From the NCBI RefSeq assembly GCF_011759605.1, contig NZ_JAAOYX010000001.1:1302001-1366000 (forward strand): DNA of 64,000 bases. Reading direction: 5' to 3'. Below, piece after piece: positions 51,918-61,510 of the stretch. How positions within the stretch are numbered: position 1 is the first letter of the stretch; each line of letters opens with the position of its first letter. Made by a program: the position numbers and the translations under genes. This DNA comes from Luteibacter sp. SG786 (lineage in GTDB: Bacteria; Pseudomonadota; Gammaproteobacteria; Xanthomonadales; Rhodanobacteraceae). A model generated the notes under the pieces. It was given only the letters and a program-made list of their open reading frames with translations. It did no database searches and had not been told where the DNA came from.

Positions 51918-52670
51918 ATGAACATAGACACCATATCGGGCCTCGATGGAAAGGTCGCGCTCGTGACGGGTGCCGCCGGCGACATAGGGCGCGCGACTGT
52001 AGCCCTGTTGCGAGCGCATGGGATGCGCATTGTGGCCGAGGACATCCATCCCGCCGTGGCGGAGCTTGCCGAACCGGGTTGCGTGGTGACGCTGACAGGT
52101 GACGTGGGCGACGAGCAGACGGCGCGCGCGGCTGTCGATCGCGCGCTGGGAGAATTCGGGCAACTCGACGTGCTGGTGAACAATGCCGGGCGTACCTTGA
52201 ACAAGCGTGCGCTCGATACTTCCGTCGATGAATGGGATGCCATCCTCGCGACGAACGCGAGAGGCAACTTCCTACATTCGCGCGAAGCGCTACGTGTGAT
52301 GGTAAAACAGCGCAGTGGCACGATCGTCAGCGTCGCGTCCGTTGTCAGCAGCGTCGGCATGCCGGACCTTGCGGCCTACGCCGCATCCAAGGGCGCGATC
52401 GCCCAATTGACGAAGGTGCTCGCTGTCGAATACGGCGAGCACGGGATACGTGTCAACGCGGTTGCGCCGGGTGTCGTCGAAACGAACATCCTGGCCGGTA
52501 TCGTCGAGGACAGCCGCGCGACGCTCGCAAGCTACGGCCACCTTCATCCGTTGGGTCGCGTCGCCAAACCCGCCGAGATCGCGGACGTCATCGCATGGCT
52601 GGCATCGCCACGCGCGAGCTTTGTGACGGGCGCCCTGATCATGGCCGACGGTGGATATACGGCCCTCTGA
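51918..52670 (+). CDS. Short-chain dehydrogenase/reductase
   Basis: A 250-residue SDR: TGAAGDIG, VNNAGRTLN, SVASVVSSVG and YAASK. Acidic DIHPAVAEL after strand 2 favours NAD. First gene of a pair with another SDR 38 bases downstream; divergent from AraC. Confidence 0.88.
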   Translation: MNIDTISGLDGKVALVTGAAGDIGRATVALLRAHGMRIVAEDIHPAVAELAEPGCVVTLTGDVGDEQTARAAVDRALGEFGQLDVLVNNAGRTLNKRALDTSVDEWDAILATNARGNFLHSREALRVMVKQRSGTIVSVASVVSSVGMPDLAAYAASKGAIAQLTKVLAVEYGEHGIRVNAVAPGVVETNILAGIVEDSRATLASYGHLHPLGRVAKPAEIADVIAWLASPRASFVTGALIMADGGYTAL

Positions 52671-52708
52671 CCGCACCCGCCGAATTTTTCGTCATAGGAA
52701 GAGGCTTC

Positions 52709-53416
52709 ATGTCACAACCCTGCATTCTGATCGTCGCCGCCGAACGAGGTCTTGGGCTCGGGCTGACCGAGCAGTTCCTGCAACGCGGCTGGCAGGTGTT
52801 CGCCACGGCATTTCCCGATTCGGACGTGTCGGCGCTGCACGTGACCGGGAGGGCCGCTCCCGGTCAACTGGAGATCGGGCACATCGACGTGACCGATTCG
52901 TCGCAGATCGCGCCCTTGCTTGCGTCGCTTGGCGAACGCCGCTTCGACGTGGTTTACCTCAACGCAGGGATTTTCGGCCCGTTGCACCAGTCGGTGGTGC
53001 AAGCGACGCCGGAAGATTTGCAGCAGATCATGATGGTGAATGCGTTCGGCCCGATCCGGCTCGCCCGGCACCTGCTTCCGTATTTGAAGGTGCCCGGGAC
53101 GCTGGCATTCATGTCGTCGCATCGCGGCAGTGTCGCGTCCAATCTGGAAGGGGGGCTCGAACTCTACCGGGCCAGTAAAGCGGCGCTGAACATCATGGCG
53201 CGCGGCATCCACGCGGAAATCCGCGATCTTGGCCAGACGGTGCTCTGCATTCATCCCGGTTGGGCCGCGACGGCAATGGGAACGCTGGACGGTACCGTCC
53301 AGGCTGAAATCGACGTCGAAACGAGCATGCGTGGCGTGGCGGACGTCGTCGAGCGCCACCGTAACAGTGGCCAAAACCTCTATCTGGACTATGCCGGTGA
53401 ACGCTGGCCCTGGTAA
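52709..53416 (+). CDS. Divergent short-chain dehydrogenase
   Basis: A 235-residue SDR relative. The glycine loop reads VAAERGLGLGL rather than TGxxxGIG; LNAGIFGP, MSSHRGSVAS and YRASK keep the Ser-Tyr-Lys set. The start ATG 52709 follows AGGAAGAGG. It is co-directional with the preceding SDR and probably co-transcribed. It converges on the LysR gene. Confidence 0.82.
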   Translation: MSQPCILIVAAERGLGLGLTEQFLQRGWQVFATAFPDSDVSALHVTGRAAPGQLEIGHIDVTDSSQIAPLLASLGERRFDVVYLNAGIFGPLHQSVVQATPEDLQQIMMVNAFGPIRLARHLLPYLKVPGTLAFMSSHRGSVASNLEGGLELYRASKAALNIMARGIHAEIRDLGQTVLCIHPGWAATAMGTLDGTVQAEIDVETSMRGVADVVERHRNSGQNLYLDYAGERWPW

Positions 53417-53448
53417 CCGCAGCCACCTGCCACGACGGGTATGCACCC

Positions 53449-54351
53449 CTAAAAGATCTCCTGCAGTAGCGCGAGGAAGGCACGCACGGCCGGATTAGTG
53501 CGACGGCTTTCAGGCCAGAGTACGGTGATGTTGTTACGTTCGACGGCGAATTCGGTCAGGATCGGGACCAGTTCGCCCCGCGAGACATATGGCGCGGCCA
53601 CAAAGCTCGCGCTGATCCCGATGCCCCCGCCTGCCACGAGCATGGCCATGACTGCGTCGCTCACGTCGGCGACCAACCCGGACGGCGGCGTCATTTCGAC
53701 TTCGCGACCCCCGATCCGAAATGGCCATCGGAAAAACTGACCCGTGCTCTGGTAGCGCAGGGTAACCGTGTCATGCCCTTGCAGATCATCCGGGTGAGAA
53801 GGCACGCCCCGCTTGGCCAAATAGCCGGGCGACGCATAGGCGCCCAGCCGAAGGGGCGCCAACTTGCGTGACAGCAATCCCGAGTCGGGCAGGTCGCCGA
53901 TGCGAATGGCGATGTCGATGCGTTGCTCCACGATATCGACGATCTGATCGCTCAACCGCAGGTCGACGGTGACCGCAGGATGCTTCTCGCGAAATGCCGG
54001 CAACGCCGGTGCGATCAGATGCACGCCGATCGGCAAGGACGCCGCAACACGCAAGGTCCCCGCGGGCTCGGCACGCGCCGTTTTTGCCGCCTGCTCGATG
54101 TCCTCGGCATCGCGCAACAGCCTGAGCGCGCGTTCGTGCAGGTCCCGGCCTTCCGGCGTGAGCGTCAATGCGCGTGTCGTTCGCGTAAAGAGCGACACGC
54201 CCAGGTGTTGCTCGAGCCGCTGAACGCTCCTGCTCACCGCCGAAGGGGAGATCGAGAGAGAGCGCGCGGCCGCGGTGTAGCTTCCCAGCGAGCCGGCGCG
54301 CGCAAAAGCGATGAGTCCGGTCAGCCGCTCGAGTGCGATTTGTTCTTTCAT
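53449..54351 (-). CDS. LysR-family transcriptional regulator
   Basis: A 300-residue LysR protein: [40 protein letters not shown] and a full effector domain ([18 protein letters not shown]...). CrgA/AaeR-like branch by wording. Divergent from the enoyl/quinone reductase at 54449, with a TTGA-N9-TCAA repeat between them. Confidence 0.88.
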   Translation of the reverse strand: MKEQIALERLTGLIAFARAGSLGSYTAAARSLSISPSAVSRSVQRLEQHLGVSLFTRTTRALTLTPEGRDLHERALRLLRDAEDIEQAAKTARAEPAGTLRVAASLPIGVHLIAPALPAFREKHPAVTVDLRLSDQIVDIVEQRIDIAIRIGDLPDSGLLSRKLAPLRLGAYASPGYLAKRGVPSHPDDLQGHDTVTLRYQSTGQFFRWPFRIGGREVEMTPPSGLVADVSDAVMAMLVAGGGIGISASFVAAPYVSRGELVPILTEFAVERNNITVLWPESRRTNPAVRAFLALLQEIF

Positions 54352-54369
54352 GACATTAGTGAATCAACT

Positions 54370-54386
54370 TTGACCACCATTATCAA
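54370..54386. promoter_or_regulatory. LysR-type box upstream of the quinone reductase
   Basis: TTGA-CCACCATTA-TCAA is an inverted repeat; ATCAACT also occurs twice in direct orientation at 54363 and 54382. It lies 18 bases before the LysR start. Confidence 0.5.
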
Positions 54387-54448
54387 CTCAGGTGCAAGGC
54401 TATAAATTTCCGATCAACGACGACTCGAACGGAATTTTGGAGATCGGA

Positions 54449-55462
54449 ATGAGCGACACCATGAAAGCTACCCGCCTGCATGCCTTCGGCGGCCCCGACG
54501 TGTTGGTCTACGAGGACGCGCCCAAGCCGCAACCGAAGGAGGGAGAAGTGCTCGTTCGCGTCCACGCGGTCGGCATCAATCCTCCCGACTGGTATCTGCG
54601 CGACGGCTACAACGCGCTGCCGCCGGAATGGCGACCGCAGGTATCGTTTCCGCTGATCCCCGGCACCGATATCTCCGGAGTCGTCGAGGCGATCGCGGAG
54701 GATGTCGAGCGCTTCAGCGTCGGCGACGAGGTCTACTCCATGGTCCGCTTTCCTGGCGACCTCACGGGCGGCAAAGCCTACGCCGAATATGTTTGCGTCT
54801 CGGCATCGGAACTCGCGCTGAAGCCCGCCGGTATCGATCACGTACATGCGGCGGGCGCGCCGATGTCGCTGCTCACGGCCTGGCAGTTTCTGGTCGAGTT
54901 GGGCCACGACGAGCCTAATCCGCTTCAGCCGGACCGGCATCGCCCGGTGCCGCTCGAAGGAAGGACGGTTCTGGTCAACGGGGCGGCGGGCGGCGTTGGC
55001 CATTTCGCGGTTCAGGTCGCGAAGTTGAAGGGCGCGCGCGTCATCGCGGTGGCGTCCGGAAAGCATGAAGCACTTCTCCGCGATCTCGGCGCCGATGAAT
55101 TCATCGATTACACGAAGACTGCCCCGGAAGACCTGGTGCGGGACCTCGATCTGGTTGTCGATAATGTCGGCGGCGCTGCCGCGGCACGCTTCCTGCGGAC
55201 CCTGAAGCGCGGGGGAGCGCTGTTTCCGGTCTACCCCCTGGGCTTTGCGGGTGCCGAGGAAGCGGCGTCGCGGGGCGTTACCGTTTCGGCAACGCAGGTA
55301 CGTTCCAGCGGTGCCCAGCTTCTGGAACTCGCCCCTTTGTTGAATGACGGGAGCATACGGGTGGTGATCGACAGCACTTACCCGCTGGCAGATGCCAGTA
55401 AGGCGCATGCGCGCGCGGGCCAGGGGCATATCCAAGGCAAGATCGTCCTCACCGTCGAGTGA
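54449..55462 (+). CDS. Zinc-free medium-chain quinone/enoyl reductase (MDR)
   Basis: A 337-residue MDR protein: GroES-like fold with PGTDISGVVE and GDEVYSM, Rossmann loop NGAAGGVGHFAVQVA, and no zinc-binding Cys set. Quinone oxidoreductase-like enzymes of this type reduce quinones or enones with NADPH. GGAG lies 6 bases before ATG 54449; an alternative start at 54461 (MKATRLH) is plausible. A loop EPNPLQPDRHRPVPLEGR near 170 is longer than in many relatives. Probable target of the divergent LysR. Confidence 0.87.
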   Translation: MSDTMKATRLHAFGGPDVLVYEDAPKPQPKEGEVLVRVHAVGINPPDWYLRDGYNALPPEWRPQVSFPLIPGTDISGVVEAIAEDVERFSVGDEVYSMVRFPGDLTGGKAYAEYVCVSASELALKPAGIDHVHAAGAPMSLLTAWQFLVELGHDEPNPLQPDRHRPVPLEGRTVLVNGAAGGVGHFAVQVAKLKGARVIAVASGKHEALLRDLGADEFIDYTKTAPEDLVRDLDLVVDNVGGAAAARFLRTLKRGGALFPVYPLGFAGAEEAASRGVTVSATQVRSSGAQLLELAPLLNDGSIRVVIDSTYPLADASKAHARAGQGHIQGKIVLTVE

Positions 55463-55497
55463 GTCGGTGTAGCCGGTCACCCAGTTGGAGCCATACG

Positions 55498-55920
55498 ATG
55501 ACAGCGAGCGAGAAGCTCCGCCATGGAACCGAAGCGTGGTTCGAGATGGTGGGGAACCTGATGTGCGAGGCCGCCCTGCGAGGCGGCCTCGCCCCTGACA
55601 CAAACGTCTCCCTGGTCGAGCGCTACACTGACGGCGCGACGCTTTCAGAAGGCTTGGTTCAGGGACTCCGTTTCGACATTGTCGATGGCGTTCCCTCTTT
55701 CCGAGCAGGTGCTCGGCCCGACGAGCGGGGCGACATCACCATCGAGATCACGACAGCGGCCGCGAAATCATTGAACTTGTTGCTCAGCGCCGATCCCGCA
55801 TACGGCGCCGCCGCCGACCGCTTCATGCAATCCGGCGCCATGCGCGTGCATGGCGATCTCTCCAGGTTGGGAGCATGGTTGCAGTACGTGCACGATCCGA
55901 TCGTGGCACGCACGATCTAG
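55498..55920 (+). CDS. SCP2-like small protein
   Basis: A 140-residue soluble protein. The C half DITIEITTAAAKSLNLLLS ... AMRVHGDLSRLGAWLQYVHD looks like an SCP2 lipid-binding fold, and the N half begins with a helix. GGAG at 55487-55490 supports ATG 55498. It follows the MDR gene by 35 bases. Function not known; the SCP2 assignment is by eye. Confidence 0.6.
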   Translation: MTASEKLRHGTEAWFEMVGNLMCEAALRGGLAPDTNVSLVERYTDGATLSEGLVQGLRFDIVDGVPSFRAGARPDERGDITIEITTAAAKSLNLLLSADPAYGAAADRFMQSGAMRVHGDLSRLGAWLQYVHDPIVARTI

Positions 55921-55952
55921 TGCGGCTGCAACTTCGGCCCGGAAGAGGGCTC

Positions 55953-56615
55953 TCAAGGTTCCTGCGTACCGGGAGCACGGCCATCCCTCTCCAGCTCCGC
56001 AAGCAATTCCTGTGCGGCTATTTCCGCCCGACTGCGAATACTTTGCTCCGATGGAGCCGACAGGCCGAGCAGAACTCGATAGTCGTCGAGACCGATCAAT
56101 CGTTCGAAGAAGTCATGGCCGATCTTGCGTCGTCGTTCCGCCGGCATATCGGATGTCTCCTCCCTGGTCGAGAGAAAAGCGTCCAGCCTTTCGACGTGCG
56201 CGTTGATCAGGCCGTTGTACGCCAGCTCACCAAGATGTGGGAATCGACGCATCTCGGTCATGACCACCCGCAGGAGATGGGTGGTCTTCGGGCCACGGAT
56301 GCGTTCCTGGAACATCACGCCGATGAAGAGAAGGATGTCCGCGAGCGGCTTCTTCATGGCGTCTTCGATCTTGGCCGACTCTTCCATGTCAACCGGATGG
56401 CAGGCGCTTTCGATCACCGCGGCGAAGAGGTCGTCCTTGGTTCGAACATGACGGTATAGCGTCATGATTGAAACGCCGGCCTCGCGGGCAATGCTCTCCA
56501 TGCCGCTACCGGCATAGCCGTCGCGCACGAACGCCTGCTCCGCCGCTGCCACGATGGCCGCGCGCTTGCGCGCCATCACTTTCGCTCTCGGATGATCGGG
56601 GGACCAATCCCTCAT
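55953..56615 (-). CDS. TetR-family transcriptional regulator
   Basis: A 220-residue TetR: AIVAAAEQAFVRDGYAGSGM ESIAREAGVSIMTLYRHVRT KDDLF forms the HTH; the rest is helical (a C-terminal AefR-like type). Divergent from an MBL hydrolase gene. The spacer has a near-perfect palindrome plus extra half sites, so two dimers may bind. Confidence 0.88.
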   Translation of the reverse strand: MRDWSPDHPRAKVMARKRAAIVAAAEQAFVRDGYAGSGMESIAREAGVSIMTLYRHVRTKDDLFAAVIESACHPVDMEESAKIEDAMKKPLADILLFIGVMFQERIRGPKTTHLLRVVMTEMRRFPHLGELAYNGLINAHVERLDAFLSTREETSDMPAERRRKIGHDFFERLIGLDDYRVLLGLSAPSEQSIRSRAEIAAQELLAELERDGRAPGTQEP

Positions 56616-56643
56616 GCCTTATTGACTCCTAACGATAGTAGCC

Positions 56644-56663
56644 ATTATCGTTACAACGATAAT
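56644..56663. promoter_or_regulatory. TetR operator
   Basis: ATTATCGTTACAACGATAAT has perfect 9-bp arms around AC. Half sites AACGATA (56631-56637) and ATTATTGTTAC (56668 on) flank it. Confidence 0.7.
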
Positions 56664-56692
56664 CAACATTATTGTTACACGAAAGGCAGATA

Positions 56693-57676
56693 ATGGCCCT
56701 TGCTATCGGAAGCGGAAACTCGTTCTTGCTGCGGATGCGTCGCCGCCCGGTCAGGAGCGCGCTGATCGGACTCGCGATATGGTTCCTGGCGGCGTTGCTC
56801 TGGTTCGCCTGGACGTTCGCTCCGATCCGGCTCGATGTGCCGAAAATCGATGTCGGGGCGCTGCCACCGGCCACGCCTCCCGCCGCCATGTCGATCAGCG
56901 CGCTGCCGACAGGTACCTATCAAACCCCTGCGGCGTTGGCCTTTCGGGGCGGTTCGTGGACTGAGAAGAGGGCATTTGCCGCGACCGGCATCCTCGTACG
57001 GCATCCCAAGGGCGACCTGCTGATCGACACGGGGTTCGGGCGACATGTCGAGCGGCAGTTGAAACTGCTCCCCTCGCTTCAACAGTCGCCCCATCACCTT
57101 GGCACGCCCATCGTCGATCAGTTGGCCAGGATGCCCTCCGATACGGTGACCGCCATTTTGCCGACCCATGCACACTGGGACCACATCAGCGGAGTGGACG
57201 ATTTTCGTGGCATACCCGTACTGGTAAACGACGCCGGCCAGCGCTTCATCGGCTCACATGGCGAGGGCACCGAGGTGCTCAACAGCTTCCATGGCGTCAT
57301 CTATCGGCCGTATCACTTCGATGGCGGCTCTTACCTCGGGTTCCCAAGCAGCCATGACGTGTATGGCGATGGCTCGGTCGTGATCGTGCCGGCGCCGGGC
57401 CATACACCCGACTCGGTCATCGTCTTCGTCAATCTGCCCTCGGGGAAGCGCTACGCTTTTATCGGCGATCTCGTTTGGCAAATGGAAGGGCTGACGCGGC
57501 CAGCGGAGAAGCCTTGGATGATGAGGTTCCTGATTGGTGAAGACCGCTCCGAAATACGGACAGCCATCGCGCGCATCCGCGCCGCGACCGCGCTCTACCC
57601 CCAGATCACGGCGATTCCCGCGCATGACACCCGTGCGTTCGCCTCGATCGCGATCTATCCGGCATCAACTCGCTGA
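56693..57676 (+). CDS. Membrane-anchored MBL-fold hydrolase
   Basis: A 327-residue protein with an N-terminal membrane segment (23-42) and an MBL fold: LLIDTGFGRH, HAHWDH (159-164), PAPGHTPDSV and FIGDLVW. The domain should face the periplasm. The short, well-spaced AAAGG before ATG 56693 fixes the start. Divergent from the TetR gene; likely its target. Substrate unknown. Confidence 0.82.
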   Translation: MALAIGSGNSFLLRMRRRPVRSALIGLAIWFLAALLWFAWTFAPIRLDVPKIDVGALPPATPPAAMSISALPTGTYQTPAALAFRGGSWTEKRAFAATGILVRHPKGDLLIDTGFGRHVERQLKLLPSLQQSPHHLGTPIVDQLARMPSDTVTAILPTHAHWDHISGVDDFRGIPVLVNDAGQRFIGSHGEGTEVLNSFHGVIYRPYHFDGGSYLGFPSSHDVYGDGSVVIVPAPGHTPDSVIVFVNLPSGKRYAFIGDLVWQMEGLTRPAEKPWMMRFLIGEDRSEIRTAIARIRAATALYPQITAIPAHDTRAFASIAIYPASTR

Positions 57677-57818
57677 TCCTGGCTCGGGAAACCTAGCTGG
57701 ATCAATAATCTAGTTGGGTTCGGAACAGTGGGGTGGAAGTGATTACACATCCGGCGAGGTGGAACGGCAGCACGTGGAAATGAACTAGAATCGAGAAGGT
57801 TGCCCATGACGGCCATTT

Positions 57819-58535
57819 ATGACCGAACCAGACCCGCTCGTTCCCGAGTCCGCGTCCACGCCGCCGACACCCGTTACCGCCCCCGCTGCCTTAGAGGACG
57901 ACGCGATGCACGTGCATGCGCCCGACCACGCCGTGACCACGTGGCGACAGTTCTTTATCCATCTGGCTATCGTGAGCATCGGCCTGCTCATTGCACTGAG
58001 CCTGGAATCGCTGGTCGAGGCTTACCACCACCGGTCCCTGGTGACCGAGGCCCGGAGAAACATCGAGCGCGAGATCAGTGAGAATCGCGGGCTGGTGAAA
58101 CAGAACATCGCCAGCGTGCAGGCTGATCAGGCCCGCATGAAGACGAACCTGGATGTGCTGCTGGCGCTTCGCCAGACTGGCCAGGTTCCAAGCGACGGCC
58201 ACCTGCAATACCGTTTGGAGTGGTCGGCCTTGTCCGATAGCGCATGGACGACGGCTCGGGACACGGGGGCGCTCGGGCACATGGATTATGCGGAAGTGCA
58301 ATGTTATGCGGGCATCTACACCCAGCAGCGATTGATCAGCGAGCAGGGCCAGCGTCTTCTGGAAAGCCAGACACGTGCCATTTCTCCCGCCCTGATCGCC
58401 GGCAATCCCCTCGCCATGACGGATGCCGAGCGCGACCTGGTGACGTCGCGTTCGGCCGACCTGCTGGCTGACCTCAAGGGCGTCGAGCAATTGATGAGCC
58501 AGTGGGACACTCGGTGCACTACGTCCGAGCCCTGA
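57819..58535 (+). CDS. Hypothetical protein with one membrane segment
   Basis: A 238-residue protein: acidic/Pro-rich N terminus, membrane helix (about 46-64, FIHLAIVSIGLLIALSLESL), then long helices (VEAYHHRSLVTEARRNIERE ISENRGLV). This layout matches a group of xanthomonad hypothetical membrane proteins, but no function is known. An alternative start, ATG 57906, would drop 29 residues and keep the membrane segment. Confidence 0.55.
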   Translation: MTEPDPLVPESASTPPTPVTAPAALEDDAMHVHAPDHAVTTWRQFFIHLAIVSIGLLIALSLESLVEAYHHRSLVTEARRNIEREISENRGLVKQNIASVQADQARMKTNLDVLLALRQTGQVPSDGHLQYRLEWSALSDSAWTTARDTGALGHMDYAEVQCYAGIYTQQRLISEQGQRLLESQTRAISPALIAGNPLAMTDAERDLVTSRSADLLADLKGVEQLMSQWDTRCTTSEP

Positions 58536-58580
58536 GCGAGCGCCAGCGTTTGCTGTTCGACAGCGAGGGAGCCCAGGCCA

Positions 58581-59507
58581 TTGCACCCTGACAAATCAAA
58601 CCGCTCCGGCGCACAAAACGCCTCGACCCTATTGGCGGCGGTCAACGCCTATGCCGATGCGAATGGCGGCGGGGAGGGGTATTTCCCTGTACCGAACGCG
58701 GGGCTGCATGTCATCCGTGCGTTCCGCCCGATGGACAATCATTACGTCTATCGACCCTCCCTCTGTATCACCTTGCAGGGTGGCAAGGAGATCCTGATCG
58801 GCGACGAGACGCTCAGCTACGGCCCGATGCAGTGTCTCGTCATAGGGCTGGATCTTCCGGCCTGTGGCCGGATCGTGGCTGCGAGTCCCGACGAGCCGTT
58901 TGTCGGAATCACCGTCGAATTCGATGTCGGCCTCATGCGCGACATCCTCGAAAAGCTCGACATGCCTGTTGTCGCACCGGCAAATCCTGTCCGTAGCATG
59001 TTCGTGACTGACGTCGACGGTGCGTTGGCGGATTGCGTCCTGCGCATGGTCCGATTGACGGAGACCCCGAAGGCCATGCCGATCCTCTTCCCAGGCCTGA
59101 TGCGCGAATTCTATTACTGGCTGCTGAGCGGGCCTGACGCGTCGAACCTGTGGCGGCAAGCCGTACCGGACACGTATCTGGAACGTATCGGCAGGGCGAT
59201 TCACCTGCTTCGTCAGAATTTTTCGAAGACCCTGCGCGTCGAGCGTCTGGCCGAAGCGTCGAACATGAGCCTGTCCTCGTTCCACCAGCACTTCAAGGCG
59301 CTCACCGCCATGTCGCCGCTTCAGTTCCAGAAGCAGCTGCGGCTGCTGGAAGCGCGGAGGCTGCTGACAGCGGAAGGAGTCCATGTTGCCGAGGCCGCGC
59401 ACCAGGTCGGTTACGAGAGCGCCTCCCAGTTCAGTCGGGAGTATTCGCGCATGTTCGGCAACCCTCCGAAGCACGATGCCATGAGCTCGAAGGTGGCTCT
59501 GGCCTAG
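58581..59507 (+). CDS. AraC-family regulator with AraC_N domain
   Basis: A 308-residue AraC protein of the same class as those at 48632 and 50801 (PSLCITLQGGKEILIGDETL; LAEASNMSLSSFHQHFKALT; AHQVGYESASQFSREYSRMF). Starts with TTG 58581; no ATG is better placed. Its downstream neighbour on the same strand is an SDR; a weak TGCCCATTCCTAC motif lies between them. Confidence 0.85.
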   Translation: MHPDKSNRSGAQNASTLLAAVNAYADANGGGEGYFPVPNAGLHVIRAFRPMDNHYVYRPSLCITLQGGKEILIGDETLSYGPMQCLVIGLDLPACGRIVAASPDEPFVGITVEFDVGLMRDILEKLDMPVVAPANPVRSMFVTDVDGALADCVLRMVRLTETPKAMPILFPGLMREFYYWLLSGPDASNLWRQAVPDTYLERIGRAIHLLRQNFSKTLRVERLAEASNMSLSSFHQHFKALTAMSPLQFQKQLRLLEARRLLTAEGVHVAEAAHQVGYESASQFSREYSRMFGNPPKHDAMSSKVALA

Positions 59508-59585
59508 CAGACGGGCATCGTCGGCTGTAGGAATGGGCATGCCTTTTGGAGATTCCGGCATGGGTTTCGGGGCGTGGATGCCCGA

Positions 59586-59616
59586 CTTTTGTACGTATCG
59601 TCACCCCATACAAAAG
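59586..59616. promoter_or_regulatory. Inverted repeat upstream of the SDR at 59625
   Basis: CTTTTGTA (59586-59593) and TACAAAAG (59609-59616) form a perfect 8-bp inverted repeat with 15-base spacing, ending 8 bases before the SDR start. It may be an operator or a leader hairpin. Confidence 0.5.
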
Positions 59617-59624
59617 GCGCACTC

Positions 59625-60569
59625 ATGGCCCGCTGGACAGCAACCGACATTCCACCGCAGCATGGCCGGACGGCCGTCGTCACAGGCACCGGCGGGCTGG
59701 GTTTCGAAGACGCACTGGCGCTTGCACGCAGCGGCGCGGATGTCATTCTTGCCGGCCGCAATGCCCGGAAAGGTGCCGATGCCGTCGCGAGGATTCTCGA
59801 GGGTGCGCCACAGGCAACCATCCGCTTCGAGTTGCTGGATCTCGCCAGCCTGAAGTCGATCGCCGGGTTTGCCGAGCGCCTAGGCCGCGTGCGGCGGAGC
59901 ATCGACATCCTCATCAACAATGCGGGTGTCATGGTGCCGCCCCGACGCGAAGAGACCGAAGATGGCTTCGAACTGCAGTTCGGCACTAACTTCCTTGGGC
60001 ATTTCGCTCTGACGGGACGTCTGCTGCCGCTATTACGCAACGGAAGCGCTCCCCGGGTCGTCACGCTTTCGAGCATCGCCGCGCGTGGAGGGTCGATCAA
60101 CTTCGACGATCCGAATGCGAAACGGGGTTACAAGGCCATGCCCGCGTACAGCCAGTCGAAGCTTGCCTGTCTCATGTTCGCTCTCGAACTGGAACGTCGC
60201 AGCAGGAGGAACGGCTGGGGCATAAGCAGTATCGCCGCGCATCCCGGCATAGCGCGCACCGATCTGCTGCTCAACGCACCCGGCAGATTCAGTCTGGAGC
60301 GGATCATGCGCACGCTCCTGCCATTCGTGTTCCAGCCGGTGGCTCAAGGCGCGCTTCCCACGCTCTTTGCCGCAACTGCCCCGGAAGCGGAGGGTGGCGC
60401 TTACTACGGCCCCGACAGGATGGCAGAGGTTCGTGGCCACCCGGCGGTAGCCTCGATGCCCGATGCGGCCCTGGACGAGGCTGCGGCAAGCCGCCTTTGG
60501 CGGCTTGCCGAGGAGCTTACCGGCGTTTCCTTTTCCGCGGCGCCGGCCGAGCCGGTAAACCTGGTCTGA
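59625..60569 (+). CDS. SDR with shortened glycine loop (protochlorophyllide-reductase-like)
   Basis: A 314-residue SDR. VVTGTGGLGFEDALALARSG has a TG-T-GGLG loop one residue shorter than the standard TGxxxGxG, a feature of the retinol-dehydrogenase-like group. NNAGVMVPP, LSSIAARGG and YSQSK are intact. The ATG 59625 was chosen over an upstream in-frame start because it begins directly before the fold. It converges on another SDR. Confidence 0.83.
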   Translation: MARWTATDIPPQHGRTAVVTGTGGLGFEDALALARSGADVILAGRNARKGADAVARILEGAPQATIRFELLDLASLKSIAGFAERLGRVRRSIDILINNAGVMVPPRREETEDGFELQFGTNFLGHFALTGRLLPLLRNGSAPRVVTLSSIAARGGSINFDDPNAKRGYKAMPAYSQSKLACLMFALELERRSRRNGWGISSIAAHPGIARTDLLLNAPGRFSLERIMRTLLPFVFQPVAQGALPTLFAATAPEAEGGAYYGPDRMAEVRGHPAVASMPDAALDEAAASRLWRLAEELTGVSFSAAPAEPVNLV

Positions 60570-60578
60570 AGCGTTCGC

Positions 60579-61412
60579 TCAGCGAACCTGTCGATCGGCC
60601 GAATGCGCCACATTCCGCTGCGCCTCGAGCGCTTCCAGGCGCGCCCGGAGCGCCTGCGATATCGAGGAATAGGCGGTGCTGCCGAGCGTCAAACGTAAGG
60701 GCGGCGCGTCGCTCCGGGCGGCCGAGATCATGGCGGCCACGGTCCTCGCCGCGTCACCCTTGATTTCGAAACTCCCGTCGGCGATTCCGCGTCGAATGGC
60801 GCCGGCAGGGGTTTCCTCATACGCCGCCAACGGTTCGGCACGATCGAGGTTGGCCCCGAAATTCGTACCCGTCGGGCCCGGCTCGGCGATGATGAAGTCG
60901 ATGCCGAAAGGCGCCACTTCCTGGGCAACGGATTCGACGAAGCCTTCGATACCCCACTTGGTCGCGTGATAGAGACTGAAACCCGGATAAGCGATCTGCC
61001 CGCCTTCGGAAGAAACCTGCATGATCCGTCCGCCGCCTTGCCTGCGAAGAAAGGGCAGTGCGGCACGGATCAGGTGGATCGATCCGGCCAGGTTGGTGGC
61101 GATCTGCCGGTCGATCTGCGCACGTGTGAGTTCTTCGGCGGCTCCGAAAAGGCCGTAGCCGGCATTGCTGACGATCACGTCCACCCGCTGGTGGCGCGCG
61201 AAAGCCCCCTCGATGGCCGGCGCGATGCTGTCCGGTTCCGTGAGGTCGAGTGGGAGGATGTCCAACTGGGCCGAATGGTCACGCCTGAGTTGCTCCAGGG
61301 CTTCGGGACGGCGGGCTGTCGCGATCACCTTTTGACCGTCGGCAAGCAGCTGTTGCGTCATCTCGAGACCGAGTCCCGAAGTGGCGCCGGTAATGAACCA
61401 TGTCTTTTGCAT
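60579..61412 (-). CDS. Short-chain dehydrogenase/reductase
   Basis: A 277-residue SDR: TGATSGLG, ATARRPEAL (NADP-type Arg), SNAGYGLFG, VSSEGGQIAYPG and YHATK. Divergent from a LysR gene across 98 bases, a usual regulator/target arrangement. Confidence 0.88.
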   Translation of the reverse strand: MQKTWFITGATSGLGLEMTQQLLADGQKVIATARRPEALEQLRRDHSAQLDILPLDLTEPDSIAPAIEGAFARHQRVDVIVSNAGYGLFGAAEELTRAQIDRQIATNLAGSIHLIRAALPFLRRQGGGRIMQVSSEGGQIAYPGFSLYHATKWGIEGFVESVAQEVAPFGIDFIIAEPGPTGTNFGANLDRAEPLAAYEETPAGAIRRGIADGSFEIKGDAARTVAAMISAARSDAPPLRLTLGSTAYSSISQALRARLEALEAQRNVAHSADRQVR

Positions 61413-61510
61413 CGTGAGTTCCTTAGTTCGTGTACCTCCAGAATGTAGGTCGCGGACATTGGTGATATAAGATCGTCAAATCGGGATGAGGTGGTGAAGG
61501 TAAATCACGA

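Noticed and set aside
61246-61255. TCGAGTGGGA, ten bases of the guaA tail, as a possible second attachment copy
   Set aside because: It lies within the coding sequence of an intact SDR and the match stops after ten bases, so chance is more likely.
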